Origin: Streptomyces sp. NBC_01723
GTDB lineage: Bacteria > Actinomycetota > Actinomycetes > Streptomycetales > Streptomycetaceae
Reading direction: 5' to 3'
DNA: 64,000 bases
Assembly (NCBI RefSeq): GCF_036246005.1
Contig: NZ_CP109171.1
Span: 8,048,001 to 8,112,000, forward strand
This document shows positions 1-8,698 of this stretch, one piece after another. Below the pieces are notes generated by a model that saw nothing but the letters and a program-made list of their open reading frames with translations, was not told the DNA's origin and ran no database searches. The translations under genes were made by a program, and so were the position numbers. The number at the start of each line of letters is the position of its first letter. Positions within the stretch are counted from its first letter, which is position 1.

Positions 1-1490
1 CTCGCAACGGTGAAGCCGTGCACCATGCCTTCGGCTGCGACCGGATCCTTCGGGTCCGGGCCCCGCAGTCGCCCGGCGACGTATCGGGCGGCGGCGCTCG
101 CGGCGATGCTGTTCAGGAGCACCGTGCCGAGGGAACCGCCCACCTGCTGGAAGGTGGTGACCGTCGCGGACGTGATGCCCGAGTCCTCCGGCGCCACTCC
201 GGCCGTCGCCGTCGCGTAGACCGGCATGAACGTCAGGCCCATTCCCAGGCCGAGCACCAAAAGCGCGGGCAGGACGTGGGTGACATAAGTGGAGTGCACG
301 TCCAGACGAGTCAGCACCACCATGCCCGCGGCCGCCAGCACCATGCCGGACGTCATCAGCACCCGCGGCGCCGTGCGCGGCAGCAGCCGGGCCGCGACCT
401 GTGCCGCACCCACGGCGATCGCCGCCGACATGGGCAGGAACGCCAGCCCCGTTTTGACGGGCGAGTAGCCGAGGACGGCCTGCAAGTAGTACGTCAGGAA
501 CAGGAATGCGCCGAACATGCCGGCCGTGGCCAGGCCCATCGTGACGAACGCCCCCATCCGGGTGCGGTCCTTCAGGATCCGCAGGGGCAGCAGCGGACTG
601 TCCCCGCGGCTCTGTCGCACCACGAAGGCGGCGAGCAGGACAGTGCCGCCCGCGAGTGGGGAGAGGATCAGCGGACTTGTCCAGCCGCGGAGTTCGGTCT
701 CGCTGACGCCGTACACGATGGCGAGGAGTCCGCCGCAGCCCAGCAGCGCGCCGGACACGTCCAGGCGTACGCCCGGAAGGCTGGGGCGGTGCTCCAGGAA
801 GGCGAGAGCACCGAGGAACGCGGCCACGGCGATGGGCACGTTGACGTACAGGGACCAGCGCCAGTTCAGGTACTCGGTCAGCAGGCCGCCCAGCACGAGG
901 CCGAGAGCGCTGCCGCCGCCCGCCAGCGCGCCGTAGACACCGAACGCCTTGCCGCGGTCCCCGGGCTCGGTGAACGTCGTCGTCAGCAGCGACAGTGCGG
1001 AGGGTGCCAGGAGGGCAGCGAACACGCCCTGAAGGGCACGCGCCGCGAAAAGCGTCCAGGGATCGACCGCCGCACCGCCCAGCGCCGAGGCGGCGGCGAA
1101 GCCGATGAGGCCGATGAGGAAGGTGCGCTTGCGGCCCACCAGGTCGGCCACGCGGCCGCCGAGCAGCAGCAGACCGCCGAAGGCCAGCGTGTAGGCGGTG
1201 ATCACCCATTGCCGGCCGGAGTCCGAGATGGCCAGGTCGCGCTGAGCGGAGGGCAGGGCGATGTTCACGATGGTCCCGTCCAGGATCACCATCAGCTGCG
1301 CGAGTGAGATGGGGACGAGTGCCCACCAGCGCTTGGGATCGGGTGCGGCCGTGGTGGGGGTGTCGGAGACGCGGGCCGTCGCTGGTGGCCGGCCGGCATC
1401 CGTGGACCCGTCGGGGAAGTGCGGGTCGGTTGACGCGCTGTCGGGGGCCGTTCCGTCAGAGGCGGATGCCCTGTGGTGACGTTCTCTCAT
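1..1490 (-). CDS. MFS transporter, DHA2 (EmrB/QacA-like) family, 3' end outside window
   Basis: Proton-driven multidrug or metabolite exporter of the 14-helix DHA2 group, in the plasma membrane. After a hydrophilic 45-residue N-terminus the protein shows the helix-1 signature LMVILDGTIVNIALPSAQ and the loop motif GGRVADLVGRKR between helices 2 and 3, followed by many hydrophobic segments. About 496 codons lie inside the window and the reading frame is still open at base 1, so the end of the gene is missing. The ATG at 1490 has no clear ribosome binding site, so the start could be a little downstream. No regulator gene is visible next to it. The substrate cannot be read from sequence. Confidence 0.88.
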   Translation of the reverse strand, partial: MRERHHRASASDGTAPDSASTDPHFPDGSTDAGRPPATARVSDTPTTAAPDPKRWWALVPISLAQLMVILDGTIVNIALPSAQRDLAISDSGRQWVITAYTLAFGGLLLLGGRVADLVGRKRTFLIGLIGFAAASALGGAAVDPWTLFAARALQGVFAALLAPSALSLLTTTFTEPGDRGKAFGVYGALAGGGSALGLVLGGLLTEYLNWRWSLYVNVPIAVAAFLGALAFLEHRPSLPGVRLDVSGALLGCGGLLAIVYGVSETELRGWTSPLILSPLAGGTVLLAAFVVRQSRGDSPLLPLRILKDRTRMGAFVTMGLATAGMFGAFLFLTYYLQAVLGYSPVKTGLAFLPMSAAIAVGAAQVAARLLPRTAPRVLMTSGMVLAAAGMVVLTRLDVHSTYVTHVLPALLVLGLGMGLTFMPVYATATAGVAPEDSGITSATVTTFQQVGGSLGTVLLNSIAASAAARYVAGRLRGPDPKDPVAAEGMVHGFTVA

Positions 1491-2397
1491 GGTGATCACA
1501 TTTCGGGTCAGGGTGCTGTCGAGTCAGCCGGGCAGGGGGCGTCGCGCGGGTCGGGCGGAGCAGCGTCGCCCTGAGCGGCATGGCGGCCGCCGGCAGGAGG
1601 GCATGCCGACGTGCGGGCCGGCCCGTGCGTGGGCTGCTCGCGTGTGGTCAGGAGTGCTGCTGTTTCACCGGTCTACGACGGGCCTGCCGAGGGACAGGGC
1701 GTCCGCGTGCCGCTGAGGCGACTTCGGAGCAGGCCGACGTCATGGCGACCGGCGAGGAGCCCCGTCCATGGGCGCGTAGCCCTGCGACCCCGTACGCAGA
1801 CCGCACGGGTGAAGGCAACTCAGGCAGATGCCGCAGGGAGTGGCTTGGGAATTCTTACCGCGCGCCGCAGAGGAACGAGGGCACACGGCCGGGGGCAACT
1901 ATGGCCGCAACAGCTTCAGAACGGTCCATGTCTCTCGCCTCCTTCCGGCCGGGGCGCGCGGTGCGCGTCGACGCCGAACGCGTCGATGGGGACGGCGGAG
2001 AGCCCCGCCGCATGTGATCCCTGACAGGGTACACCGCCCGAGAGGACAAGCCGGAAGTATGTACTACAGAGCCCGGAGCCTGCACCGGGCGCGCCCCGGT
2101 CTCGTCACCCTCGGGGCCGACGGGGGGGCGAGGGGGGTGCGTGGGAGCCATACCGGCACGGGGATGGCGGGCAGCCCCACGGCGCCCTGCCGGGCGTGCA
2201 CGCGGAGCGGCTGTCGATCCGCCGCGAGCCAGGTCACTCACGCGGGTGAATCCCGCTGCGCCCTGCGTCCGCCCCGGCCGGCCGCCGGGAAGCCCAGGTG
2301 AGGGTTCCTCCCTGTGGCCCTCACCGCCCCCGGCTCAATGCCAACCCGTGGCTCCCCCGGCCGGGGGCGGACTCACTTCCGGCGCGGGGTACGGCCG
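1491..2397. other. 907-base stretch without a convincing gene
   Basis: Open frames exist on both strands but have no family likeness and lack the steady third-position G/C bias of the neighbouring genes. The only item with a good translation signal is a 24-codon frame at 1855-1929. A TetR or MarR regulator, which often sits divergent from DHA2 pumps, was looked for and not found. The stretch may be a decayed region. Confidence 0.5.
1855..1929 (-). CDS. possible 24-residue peptide with a perfect Shine-Dalgarno
   Basis: An ATG preceded by AAGGAGG at eight bases opens a 24-codon frame ending in TAA. The predicted product starts MDRSEAVAAIVAPGR. Codon third positions are mixed rather than G/C biased, so this is either a very short leader peptide, the stump of a degraded gene, or chance. 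Nothing recognisable follows it on the same strand until the exporter at 1490. Function unknown. Confidence 0.22.
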   Translation of the reverse strand: MDRSEAVAAIVAPGRVPSFLCGAR

Positions 2398-2550
2398 CTA
2401 GCGGCGTCGCCGCCACGACCGCCAAAGCCGGTACAGCCGCAGGCCGGCCACCGCGACGACCACGGCGCCCAGGACGATCCCCACCCATGGTGGCAGGCTC
2501 CCCGAGTCAGGCAGGTAGATCGCCGTCGCCGGCGCCGCGAAATGGTGCAC
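2398..2550 (-). CDS. 50-residue single-span membrane peptide
   Basis: A GTG start with GAGGAG six bases upstream opens a 50-codon frame. The product has a short outside segment with a PDSGSLPPW turn, one hydrophobic helix (about residues 23-36, VGIVLGAVVVAVAG) and a strongly basic tail ending in a run of arginines, which predicts an inside C-terminus. Small proteins of this build are common in Streptomyces, and no specific function is known to me. It stands alone on the minus strand, 200 bases from the broken deacetylase gene. Confidence 0.55.
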   Translation of the reverse strand: MHHFAAPATAIYLPDSGSLPPWVGIVLGAVVVAVAGLRLYRLWRSWRRRR

Positions 2551-2750
2551 TGCTACTCCTCGGGCTGCTTCGTCGGCCGGGTGGTGCCAGGCCCCGTGTA
2601 CCCACGGAGCACTTCGTGCAGATGGTCAGCTTTACGTCGAGGTATGCCGCGACCTCCCGTGCGACATGCCGCCCGCGAGTGCGGTAGCTCTCCTGTCGAT
2701 CATCCGCTGCGGCCGGACTCGGAGTCGCTACCCCACGAGACTCGTTCCCC

Positions 2751-3501
2751 TCACGGCGCCTCCAGGGCCGGGGGTGAGGCGGGTGAAGTGCTCGGTCTCG
2801 AGATCCGGTTGCGGTCGGCTTCGGGAAGGCGGGCGAGGATGCCGGGCAGAGACCGCTTGCGTGTGACTTCGCCGCGGTGCGCGAGGATCGCCCGCCACTT
2901 CAGGTCGGCCCAGCGTGTGACGTCGACGCTGGTGGTCACGTACGAGTCCGGCACCGCAAGGATGGATTTGCCCGCCCCTTCGCGTAGCGGGCCGAGCGGG
3001 CCCACACCGGACTCGGGGTGCGTGGCCGCGTACAGGGCCGTTGGCTGCCGGGGCGGGCCCGCTTCGGGGTACAGGTGGGCGAGGCCGGCCGCCTCGACGG
3101 CGAGCAGGGTGACTTGGTGCGTGCGTACGTGGTCGGGATGGCCGGTCAGCCGGCCCAGGGCGTCGTGCCCGACGACGATGTCGGGTCGGAAGCCTCGGAT
3201 GTGGGTGACGAGCGGCTGACCACTTCGTCGAGGGGAGCGTCGACGAGTCGAGGCCGGCCGGGGGCTGCCTCGGGATTGCGTGCGTCGTCGTAGCCGGGCA
3301 GGCGTGGGGTGCCGGCGCTCAGGACACGCAGCGCGTCGATGAGTTCGGGCGTGCGGCGGCTGTCGGGCGCCCAGGTCGCGGTGACGACGCGGTACGGGCG
3401 CCGTCGGAGTGGTGCTGGGCGAGCACGCCGCCGGCCAGGAGGCTCTCGTCGTCCGGGTGCGCGAACACCCCCAGTAGCGACGGCAGACGCGGGACGTTCA
3501 T
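2751..3501 (-). pseudogene. PIG-L/LmbE family deacetylase with two frameshifts
   Basis: The gene reads as a zinc-dependent de-N-acetylase (the MshB and GlcNAc-PI deacetylase family) only if three frames are joined. Frame one starts with ATG at 3501 and carries the metal motif AHPDDE at residues 14-19. Near base 3395 one base is missing, after which the sequence continues as VVTATWAPDSRRTPEL. Near base 3222 a second base is missing, after which the frame gives THIRGFRPDIVVGHDALG and the second metal motif HPDHVRTH, then runs to a stop at 2751. Joined, it gives about 250 residues, normal for the family. The two lesions are single-base deletions in GC-rich sequence, so recent decay or sequencing error are both possible. 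Confidence 0.85.
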
Positions 3502-3532
3502 GGTGAACAGTCTCCGTGAGGACTCGTCTCGA

Positions 3533-3569
3533 TCCCGGATTGACCGGTCAGGCGTCGGTCAATCCGGGA
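3533..3569. promoter_or_regulatory. 13-base perfect inverted repeat upstream of the deacetylase start
   Basis: The arms TCCCGGATTGACC (3533-3545) and GGTCAATCCGGGA (3557-3569) are perfectly complementary with an 11-base spacer. The element lies 31 bases upstream of the broken deacetylase start at 3501 and about 150 bases past the stop of the VanZ-like gene. It could be an operator or a hairpin in the leader of the deacetylase transcript. Confidence 0.5.
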
Positions 3570-3694
3570 CGATCCGTGGACTCGGCCCGGTGAACGGGGT
3601 TGACCAGGAGGGTTCGACGGGCGCATGCGTGGACCGTCCTGGTGAGCGCGGCGCGGCTACGGCGGCGACGTCTACGAGCACACCAAAGGCCCGC

Positions 3695-3722
3695 AGGGTT
3701 GTTCGCGCGGTTGAAGAACCCT
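3695..3722 (-). terminator. hairpin at the stop codon of the VanZ-like gene
   Basis: Ten-base arms (3695-3704 and 3713-3722) pair with one mismatch and an eight-base loop, directly at the end of the VanZ-like reading frame. This position fits a terminator. Confidence 0.4.
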
Positions 3723-4276
3723 CACGTGCGGGCCTTCCGCACCTTGCGCGCGTGCACCGCGCGGCTCATCCGCCGACCCAGCAGCAGGTAACCGATCAGC
3801 GCACCGCTGGTGTTGAGGATGACGTCGTCGATGTCGAAGGCCCGCCCGGTGACCAGGGCGCCCTGTGCGAACTCCACCAGCAGCATCACCACCGCGGTCA
3901 GCAGCAGCACCTTCAGGAGCCCGCGCGTGCGCGGGGCGACGACCGGGACCAGCACGCCGAACGGCACGCCCAGCAGGATGTTCCCGCCGACCTGCTTGAC
4001 GGCGTCACGCAGCGCCGGCTGGTCCAGGTACGCCTGCAGCGAGCGCCCGGGATGCAGGTTGGTGTGCGTCAGCGCCTCGGACGCGGGGGAGGGGTTCAGG
4101 GTCAGCCGGGCCAGCACCACGGCGAACGCGACCATGAAGACGAACGCGCACAGTGTCGCCAGCAGGCGCAGCGGCAGCGGGAGCGGGCGCCGTTCGTGCT
4201 GGTCGGCGTCCTTCGCCTGCGCCTTGCCGGCGCGGGGGCGAGGCGGAAAACGCAGCCCTGAGGCGGCACGAGCCAT
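3722..4276 (-). CDS. VanZ-like membrane protein
   Basis: A 184-residue integral membrane protein of the VanZ family. The founding member gives low-level teicoplanin resistance by an unknown mechanism; most actinobacterial members have no assigned role. After a basic N-terminal 30 residues there are hydrophobic stretches near residues 38-60, 95-113 and 121-140, and the family signature around DIDDVILNTSGALIGYLLLG near the C-terminus. The ATG at 4276 has GGAGG at a good distance. It follows the DUF4230 gene on the same strand but is separated from it by a strong hairpin, so it probably has its own promoter. Confidence 0.85.
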   Translation of the reverse strand: MARAASGLRFPPRPRAGKAQAKDADQHERRPLPLPLRLLATLCAFVFMVAFAVVLARLTLNPSPASEALTHTNLHPGRSLQAYLDQPALRDAVKQVGGNILLGVPFGVLVPVVAPRTRGLLKVLLLTAVVMLLVEFAQGALVTGRAFDIDDVILNTSGALIGYLLLGRRMSRAVHARKVRKART

Positions 4277-4319
4277 TTGATTCCTCCAGTAGTCGACATC
4301 CCCGCGTGGCGGAGCTATT

Positions 4320-4359
4320 ACCCCCCGGACCGCCGAGGATGCCCGGCGGTCCGGGGGGT
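4320..4359 (-). terminator. strong terminator hairpin after the DUF4230 gene
   Basis: Fifteen-base perfectly complementary arms (4320-4334, 4345-4359) with a ten-base loop begin five bases after the DUF4230 stop. The stem is almost entirely G-C, the usual U-tract-free form in Streptomyces. Confidence 0.75.
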
Positions 4360-4363
4360 CCGC

Positions 4364-5047
4364 TCAGGTCCCGTAGGCCACCCGCACCTCCTTGAAGCCG
4401 AGGGAGCGCAGCAGACCCTGGAGCATCGCCGTGGTGTTGCTCTCGGCGCGGGTCTTCAGCTCGCTGTCCTTGGCGGCCTCGCCGATGTGCCGGGCCGCGA
4501 GCTTCTGCACGGCCTGCTCGCTGTTCGGGTTGTCCGAGAACAGGTCGCCGAGGCGGTCGAGGAGTCCGCGCTGCTTGGACACCGCGTACGAGCGGTCGGG
4601 GTCCAGGGCCGGCTCGCCGAGCGCGGCGTGCGGCAGCCGCAGCGTGGCGGACGTCCGGTCGTCGTTGACCGTCACGTCGTCCTCGCCCACCTTCCCGAGG
4701 TCGACGTAGGCGTCGACGGTGCCCGCCCCGACGTACAGGGTGCGGGAGCCGCGGACGGCGTCGGGCAGGAACTTGGTGTCCTTCTCCAGGTCCACGACGA
4801 CCTGGAAGTTGCCGGAGGCTGCCTCGTAATGGCTGATGTCCTGGATGGACTTGAGCAGCGCGGGGCCCGAGCGGTCCTTGGTCTCGGTGCCGAACAGGTC
4901 GTTCAGGCCCGGTATGACGCTCAGCCGGAGCCCCGCGAACAGCACGGCGAGGACCACCACGACCGCGGTCAGCACCTTCGCCCAGCCGGGCATGCGCCTC
5001 GCGGGCCTCTCGACGGGACGCGTGGGATTCTTGACGGGAGTCGTCAT
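4364..5047 (-). CDS. DUF4230 domain protein, membrane anchored
   Basis: A 227-residue protein with a short basic cytoplasmic start, one transmembrane helix (about residues 25-46, AKVLTAVVVVLAVLFAGLRL) and an outside domain of the DUF4230 family. The domain shows its usual build: a SIQDISHYEAASGNFQVV segment followed by strand-rich sequence and a helical C-terminus. The function of the family is unknown. The ATG at 5047 has a clear GGAGG upstream. It lies 109 bases downstream of the ribosomal protection GTPase gene on the same strand and ends at a strong terminator, so it may be on that transcript or on its own. Confidence 0.85.
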   Translation of the reverse strand: MTTPVKNPTRPVERPARRMPGWAKVLTAVVVVLAVLFAGLRLSVIPGLNDLFGTETKDRSGPALLKSIQDISHYEAASGNFQVVVDLEKDTKFLPDAVRGSRTLYVGAGTVDAYVDLGKVGEDDVTVNDDRTSATLRLPHAALGEPALDPDRSYAVSKQRGLLDRLGDLFSDNPNSEQAVQKLAARHIGEAAKDSELKTRAESNTTAMLQGLLRSLGFKEVRVAYGT

Positions 5048-5156
5048 GGCGACGGCCCTCCTTCCTACTGACCCTGATGCCCCCCATCTCCCCCGCCAGA
5101 CAGAACAGTTGGGGGACGAGGGCAGGGGGCGGGGGTACGGCGGGGCGTACGACGGC

Positions 5157-7037
5157 TCAGCGCCGCCGCTTCAGCGGGCGGTCCGTGCAGGGGCGGGACG
5201 ACCACACCGCCTCCCCGTGGGTGAGTCCCGGCAGTCGCAGTTCGGCCTCCCGGACCCGCCGGGCCGGCAGCTCGCCGGTGAGGATCCAGGCGGGGTCGCC
5301 GCCCGTCGTGCCGGTGAAGTCGGCGCCCAGCGCGGCGAGCCGAGCCGTCACGGCGGCCAGCGCGTCCGGCGGGATCTCCGCCTCGAAGGCGTGGTACGGC
5401 TCGTAGAGCACGGTTCCCGCCCGGCGCAGGGCGCGGCGCAGCACGATCGGTGTCAGCCCGCGGAAGTCGGCCGCGGTGCTGAGCGGCGAGCTGAAACCGG
5501 AGCGGATCAGCGTCACCCGGCAGTCGGTGACCGCCGCCCCGGCCGGCCCGGTCAGCAGCGAGGCGTGGACGGTCTCCTCCACCGCCTGGTGGAAGGCGCG
5601 GGGAAGGGCGCCCAGCTCCGTCTCGTGGGCGAACACCACGCCCGAGCCGCGCGGACCCGGCTCGACCCGCAGTCCGACCGTCGCCCAGTACCGGGTGTGG
5701 TCGAGCCACGGCATCTCCTCCGCCGCCTCACCCGTCCCGGCCGGTCGCTCCAGCAACCGCACCCGGCCGGGCGTGAACTCCGCCTCGACACCGAAATCCT
5801 CGGCCAGCGTCGCCGCCAGCACCTCCATCTGGACCTCGCCGTACAGCAGCAGGGCCGTCGCGCCGGACGCCGCCGGGCGGGCGTGCAGCAGCGGGTCCTG
5901 GTCGGCCAGCGCGAGCAGCGCGGAGCGCAGCGGCGCCGCCTGCTCCGGGCGCCGCGCCCGGACCAGGGTCTGCAGCGTCGGCGCCGCGAACTGCGGCGCA
6001 CGGTCGGTGAGGTCGCCGAGCCGGTCGCCGACGCGCAGGCCGCCCGGCACGGTGAGCGCGGCGATGTTCCCGGCGGTGAGCGTGGCGCCCCCGCCGACGA
6101 CGTCGAGGCGGGTCACCCGGCCGGAGACCTCGATGGTCCGGCCGTCGGCCTCGCGCCGCAGGAACGCCAGCCGCTCGCGCGGGCGCACCTCACCGTCGTA
6201 AAGGCGCAGGTACGCCGTCCGTCCGCCGCCGGGCTCCGGGCGCACGGCGAAGACCGTACCGCGTGGCGCCGTGGAGGCGGCCCGTACCGGTGCGGCGGCC
6301 GCCGGGACCAGTGAGACCAGGCCCTCGACCAGTTCGGAGACGCCCTGACCGCCGAGCGCGGAGCCGTGGTACAGCGGGTGGAGGGAGCCGTCGGCGGTGC
6401 GGGCGGCGAGGGCCGTGGCGAGATCGTGCGGCGTCGGCTCGGGACCGTCCACCAGGGCCGCCAGGATGTCCGGATCGACCTCGGCGAGCGCCTCGGCGGT
6501 CCGCTCGTCCGGCGGGCGGGCCACGACCCGGGCGTCGGCGGTGCCCGCGCCCGTCACCGCCGTGAGCGGCGCGACGTGCGGAGTCAGCAGGCGCCGCACG
6601 TCGTCGAGCAGGCCCTCGGGCCGCGCCCCGGCCCGGTCGACCTTGTTGACGAACACGAGCGTGGGCAGCCGCAGCCGTCGCAGGGTGCGCAGCAGCACGC
6701 GGGTCCGCGCCTGCACCCCCTCCACGGCGGAGAGCAGCAGCACCGCGCCGTCGAGCACCTCCAGGGCCCGCTCGACCTCGGCGACGAAGTCGGAGTGTCC
6801 CGGGGTGTCGATCAGGTTGACCTGCGTGTCGCCGACGGTGAACGCCGCGACGGCGGAGCGGATGGTGATGCCGCGGCGCCGCTCGATGCCGCCGTCGTCC
6901 GTACGGGTGTCACCGGCGTCGACGCTGCCGAGCCGGTCGACCGCGCCGTGGTCGAAGAGCAGCCGTTCGGTGAGGCTGGTCTTACCGGCGTCGACGTGGG
7001 CCAGAATGCCGATGTTCAGGGTGTGCGTGGGGTGCAT
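5157..7037 (-). CDS. ribosomal protection GTPase, TetM/TetO/OtrA-like
   Basis: A 626-residue elongation factor G-like GTPase of the tetracycline ribosomal protection group, close in length to OtrA. G-domain motifs are complete: AHVDAGKT (P-loop, about residue 12), RRGITIRSA (switch I), DTPGH (G3) and NKVD (G4). Domain II, the EF-G-like domains III-V and a basic C-terminal tail (PLKRRR) follow. Family members bind the ribosome and dislodge tetracycline; chromosomal copies in non-producing streptomycetes may serve resistance or another translational role. It is divergent from the PRPP synthetase gene. A palindrome lies in its leader. No tetracycline biosynthesis gene is visible in the window. 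Confidence 0.88.
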   Translation of the reverse strand: MHPTHTLNIGILAHVDAGKTSLTERLLFDHGAVDRLGSVDAGDTRTDDGGIERRRGITIRSAVAAFTVGDTQVNLIDTPGHSDFVAEVERALEVLDGAVLLLSAVEGVQARTRVLLRTLRRLRLPTLVFVNKVDRAGARPEGLLDDVRRLLTPHVAPLTAVTGAGTADARVVARPPDERTAEALAEVDPDILAALVDGPEPTPHDLATALAARTADGSLHPLYHGSALGGQGVSELVEGLVSLVPAAAAPVRAASTAPRGTVFAVRPEPGGGRTAYLRLYDGEVRPRERLAFLRREADGRTIEVSGRVTRLDVVGGGATLTAGNIAALTVPGGLRVGDRLGDLTDRAPQFAAPTLQTLVRARRPEQAAPLRSALLALADQDPLLHARPAASGATALLLYGEVQMEVLAATLAEDFGVEAEFTPGRVRLLERPAGTGEAAEEMPWLDHTRYWATVGLRVEPGPRGSGVVFAHETELGALPRAFHQAVEETVHASLLTGPAGAAVTDCRVTLIRSGFSSPLSTAADFRGLTPIVLRRALRRAGTVLYEPYHAFEAEIPPDALAAVTARLAALGADFTGTTGGDPAWILTGELPARRVREAELRLPGLTHGEAVWSSRPCTDRPLKRRR

Positions 7038-7124
7038 GAGCGGTCGCGTCCTCGGGAACCGTGGGCCGGAAGGGGCACTGGGGGATTCCGAGGAGTCGGC
7101 GCATGCGGGGGATCCTGACCTGAG

Positions 7125-7139
7125 AGGTCCCAGGGACCT
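7125..7139. promoter_or_regulatory. 15-base palindrome in the leader of the ribosomal protection gene
   Basis: AGGTCCC-A-GGGACCT, a perfect dyad, lies 88 bases upstream of the GTPase start and 108 bases upstream of the divergent PRPP synthetase start. It could be an operator between the two genes or a small leader hairpin. tetM genes are known to be controlled by attenuation in their leaders, but nothing further here supports that. Confidence 0.35.
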
Positions 7140-7246
7140 GGGAGAACACGGACGGCGCCATCATGCCGTCGGCTGCCCGGGCCGGCGCAACCGGATTTCC
7201 GTAAGCTGAGGATCCCGGCCGGACAGGATCACGCGAGGAGCGGGCC

Positions 7247-8200
7247 GTGCGAGACATCGCCGTGTTCAGCGGTAGTGCCCATCCCGAGCTGGCCGAGGAG
7301 GTCTGCGCACAGCTGGGGGTGCCGCTCAGCCCCACCCGGGTCAGCCGGTTCGCCAACGACTGCCTGGAGGTGCAGCTCCTTGCCAACTGCCGGGAGCGGG
7401 ACGTCTTCCTGGTCCAGCCGCTGGTCAAGCCGGTCCAGGAGCATCTGGTCGAGCTGCTGCTGATGTGCGACGCGGCCCGCGGCGCGTCGGCCGGCCGCAT
7501 CACCGTCGTCATGCCGCACTACTCCTACGCCCGATCCGACAAGAAGGACGCCCCGCGCATCTCCCTGGGCGGCCGCCTGGTCGCCGATCTGCTGGTCGCG
7601 GCCGGCGCCGGCCGGGTCCTCGCGATGACCCTGCACTCGCCCCAGGTGCACGGCTTCTTCCCGGTCCCGGTCGACCACCTGCACGCGCTGCGGGAACTGG
7701 CCGCGCACTTCCGGCAGTACGACCTGTCCCGCACCACCGTCGTCTCGCCGGACCTGGGCAACGCCAAGGAGGCCGCCGCCTTCGCCCGGATGCTCGGCGC
7801 CCAGGTGGCGGCCGGCGCCAAGCAGCGGTACGCCGACGACCGGGTCAGCATCAGCGCCGTGATCGGGGACGTCGCCGGGCGTGACGTCATCGTGCTCGAC
7901 GACGAGATCGCCAAGGGCAGTACGGTGCTGGAACTCCTGGACCGGCTCCGGGAGTCGGGTCCGCGCACCATCCGCCTCGCCTGCACGCACGGGCTGTTCG
8001 CGGCCGGTGCGCTGGGGCGGCTCAGCGAGCAGCCGGACGTGCTGGAGATCGTGTGCACCAACACCGTGCCGGTGCCCGTCGACGACCACACGGACAAGCT
8101 GCGGATCCTGTCCATCGCCCCGGCACTGGCCGAGGCCGTGCGCCGCATCCACAACGGTGAGTCGGTCAGCGCCCTGTTCGACGCGCGGCCGGCAGGCTGA
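7247..8200 (+). CDS. ribose-phosphate pyrophosphokinase-like protein (PRPP synthetase family)
   Basis: A 317-residue member of the ribose-phosphate diphosphokinase family, which makes PRPP from ribose 5-phosphate and ATP for purine, pyrimidine, histidine and tryptophan synthesis. It shows the N-terminal half motif FSGSAHPELAEEV, the conserved MPHYSYARSDKKDAPR segment and the PRPP loop DDEIAKGSTVLEL near residue 222. The loop has EIAKGST where the housekeeping enzyme has a DMIDTGGT-type sequence, so this is a divergent second copy rather than the main Prs. The GTG start at 7247 follows GAGGAG by six bases. Its last 35 bases overlap the convergent STAS gene. Confidence 0.85.
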   Translation: MRDIAVFSGSAHPELAEEVCAQLGVPLSPTRVSRFANDCLEVQLLANCRERDVFLVQPLVKPVQEHLVELLLMCDAARGASAGRITVVMPHYSYARSDKKDAPRISLGGRLVADLLVAAGAGRVLAMTLHSPQVHGFFPVPVDHLHALRELAAHFRQYDLSRTTVVSPDLGNAKEAAAFARMLGAQVAAGAKQRYADDRVSISAVIGDVAGRDVIVLDDEIAKGSTVLELLDRLRESGPRTIRLACTHGLFAAGALGRLSEQPDVLEIVCTNTVPVPVDDHTDKLRILSIAPALAEAVRRIHNGESVSALFDARPAG

Positions 8201-8552
8201 CGCCCAGCACCTCGTCCAGTGTCGGCCGGGGCGGCAGCAGCCGGGTCAGGCCGGTGATCCGCAGCATCCGCAGGGTCAGCGGGTGGGCGCACACCAGGTG
8301 GACCTGTCCGCCTCCGTCGAGCACCTGGCCGCGGGCCCGGTGGAGCAGCCGCAGGCCGGAGCAGTCGAAGAACTCGATCCCGCCGAGGTCCAGGACGACC
8401 CGGGCGCCGGGGCGCCGGGTCTCCCGGTCCAGATGGGGCGTGATCTCCGCGGCCGACGCGATGTCGATCTCGCCGTGGAACTCCAGCACCGTGTGCCCCC
8501 GGTCGTGGCGCACGCGCAGATGCCGGGTGGGCGACGCCGATTCCTGCCGCAC
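8166..8552 (-). CDS. STAS domain anti-anti-sigma factor
   Basis: A 128-residue single-domain anti-sigma factor antagonist of the SpoIIAA/RsbV type. It shows the typical EFHGEIDIASA strand-turn at the start and the phosphorylation motif LDLGGIEFFDCSGLRLL with the target Ser in DCSG. An upstream ATG would add 39 residues, but the GTG at 8552 has TGGAGG eight bases before it and the family likeness begins there, so it was chosen. Such proteins are phosphorylated by HATPase anti-sigma kinases and dephosphorylated by SpoIIE phosphatases, two of which lie in this window, though no link between them can be shown. It converges on and overlaps the PRPP synthetase gene. Confidence 0.85.
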   Translation of the reverse strand: MRQESASPTRHLRVRHDRGHTVLEFHGEIDIASAAEITPHLDRETRRPGARVVLDLGGIEFFDCSGLRLLHRARGQVLDGGGQVHLVCAHPLTLRMLRITGLTRLLPPRPTLDEVLGVSLPAARRTGR

Positions 8553-8698
8553 GAAACTTGCCTCCAGGTTGTTCCGGCCTGCTTCCGGCCTGTTTCCGGA
8601 GGGCTCAACCAGCCAGCCCGCACGAAAAGTTACCCCGATCGAGCGAATATGAGCATGTTCGATTGACATATGTCATCGAAATCTCACAGCCGGGTCGA

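Noticed and set aside
18..1307. A 429-residue plus-strand frame at the left edge
   Set aside because: It mirrors the minus-strand DHA2 transporter, which has clear family motifs; the plus frame is Gln/His/Arg-rich shadow sequence.
7087..7166. Short upstream frame starting ATGATGGCGCC before the ribosomal protection gene, as a tet-type leader peptide
   Set aside because: It lacks a ribosome binding site and runs past the GTPase start in another frame, unlike known tet leader peptides.
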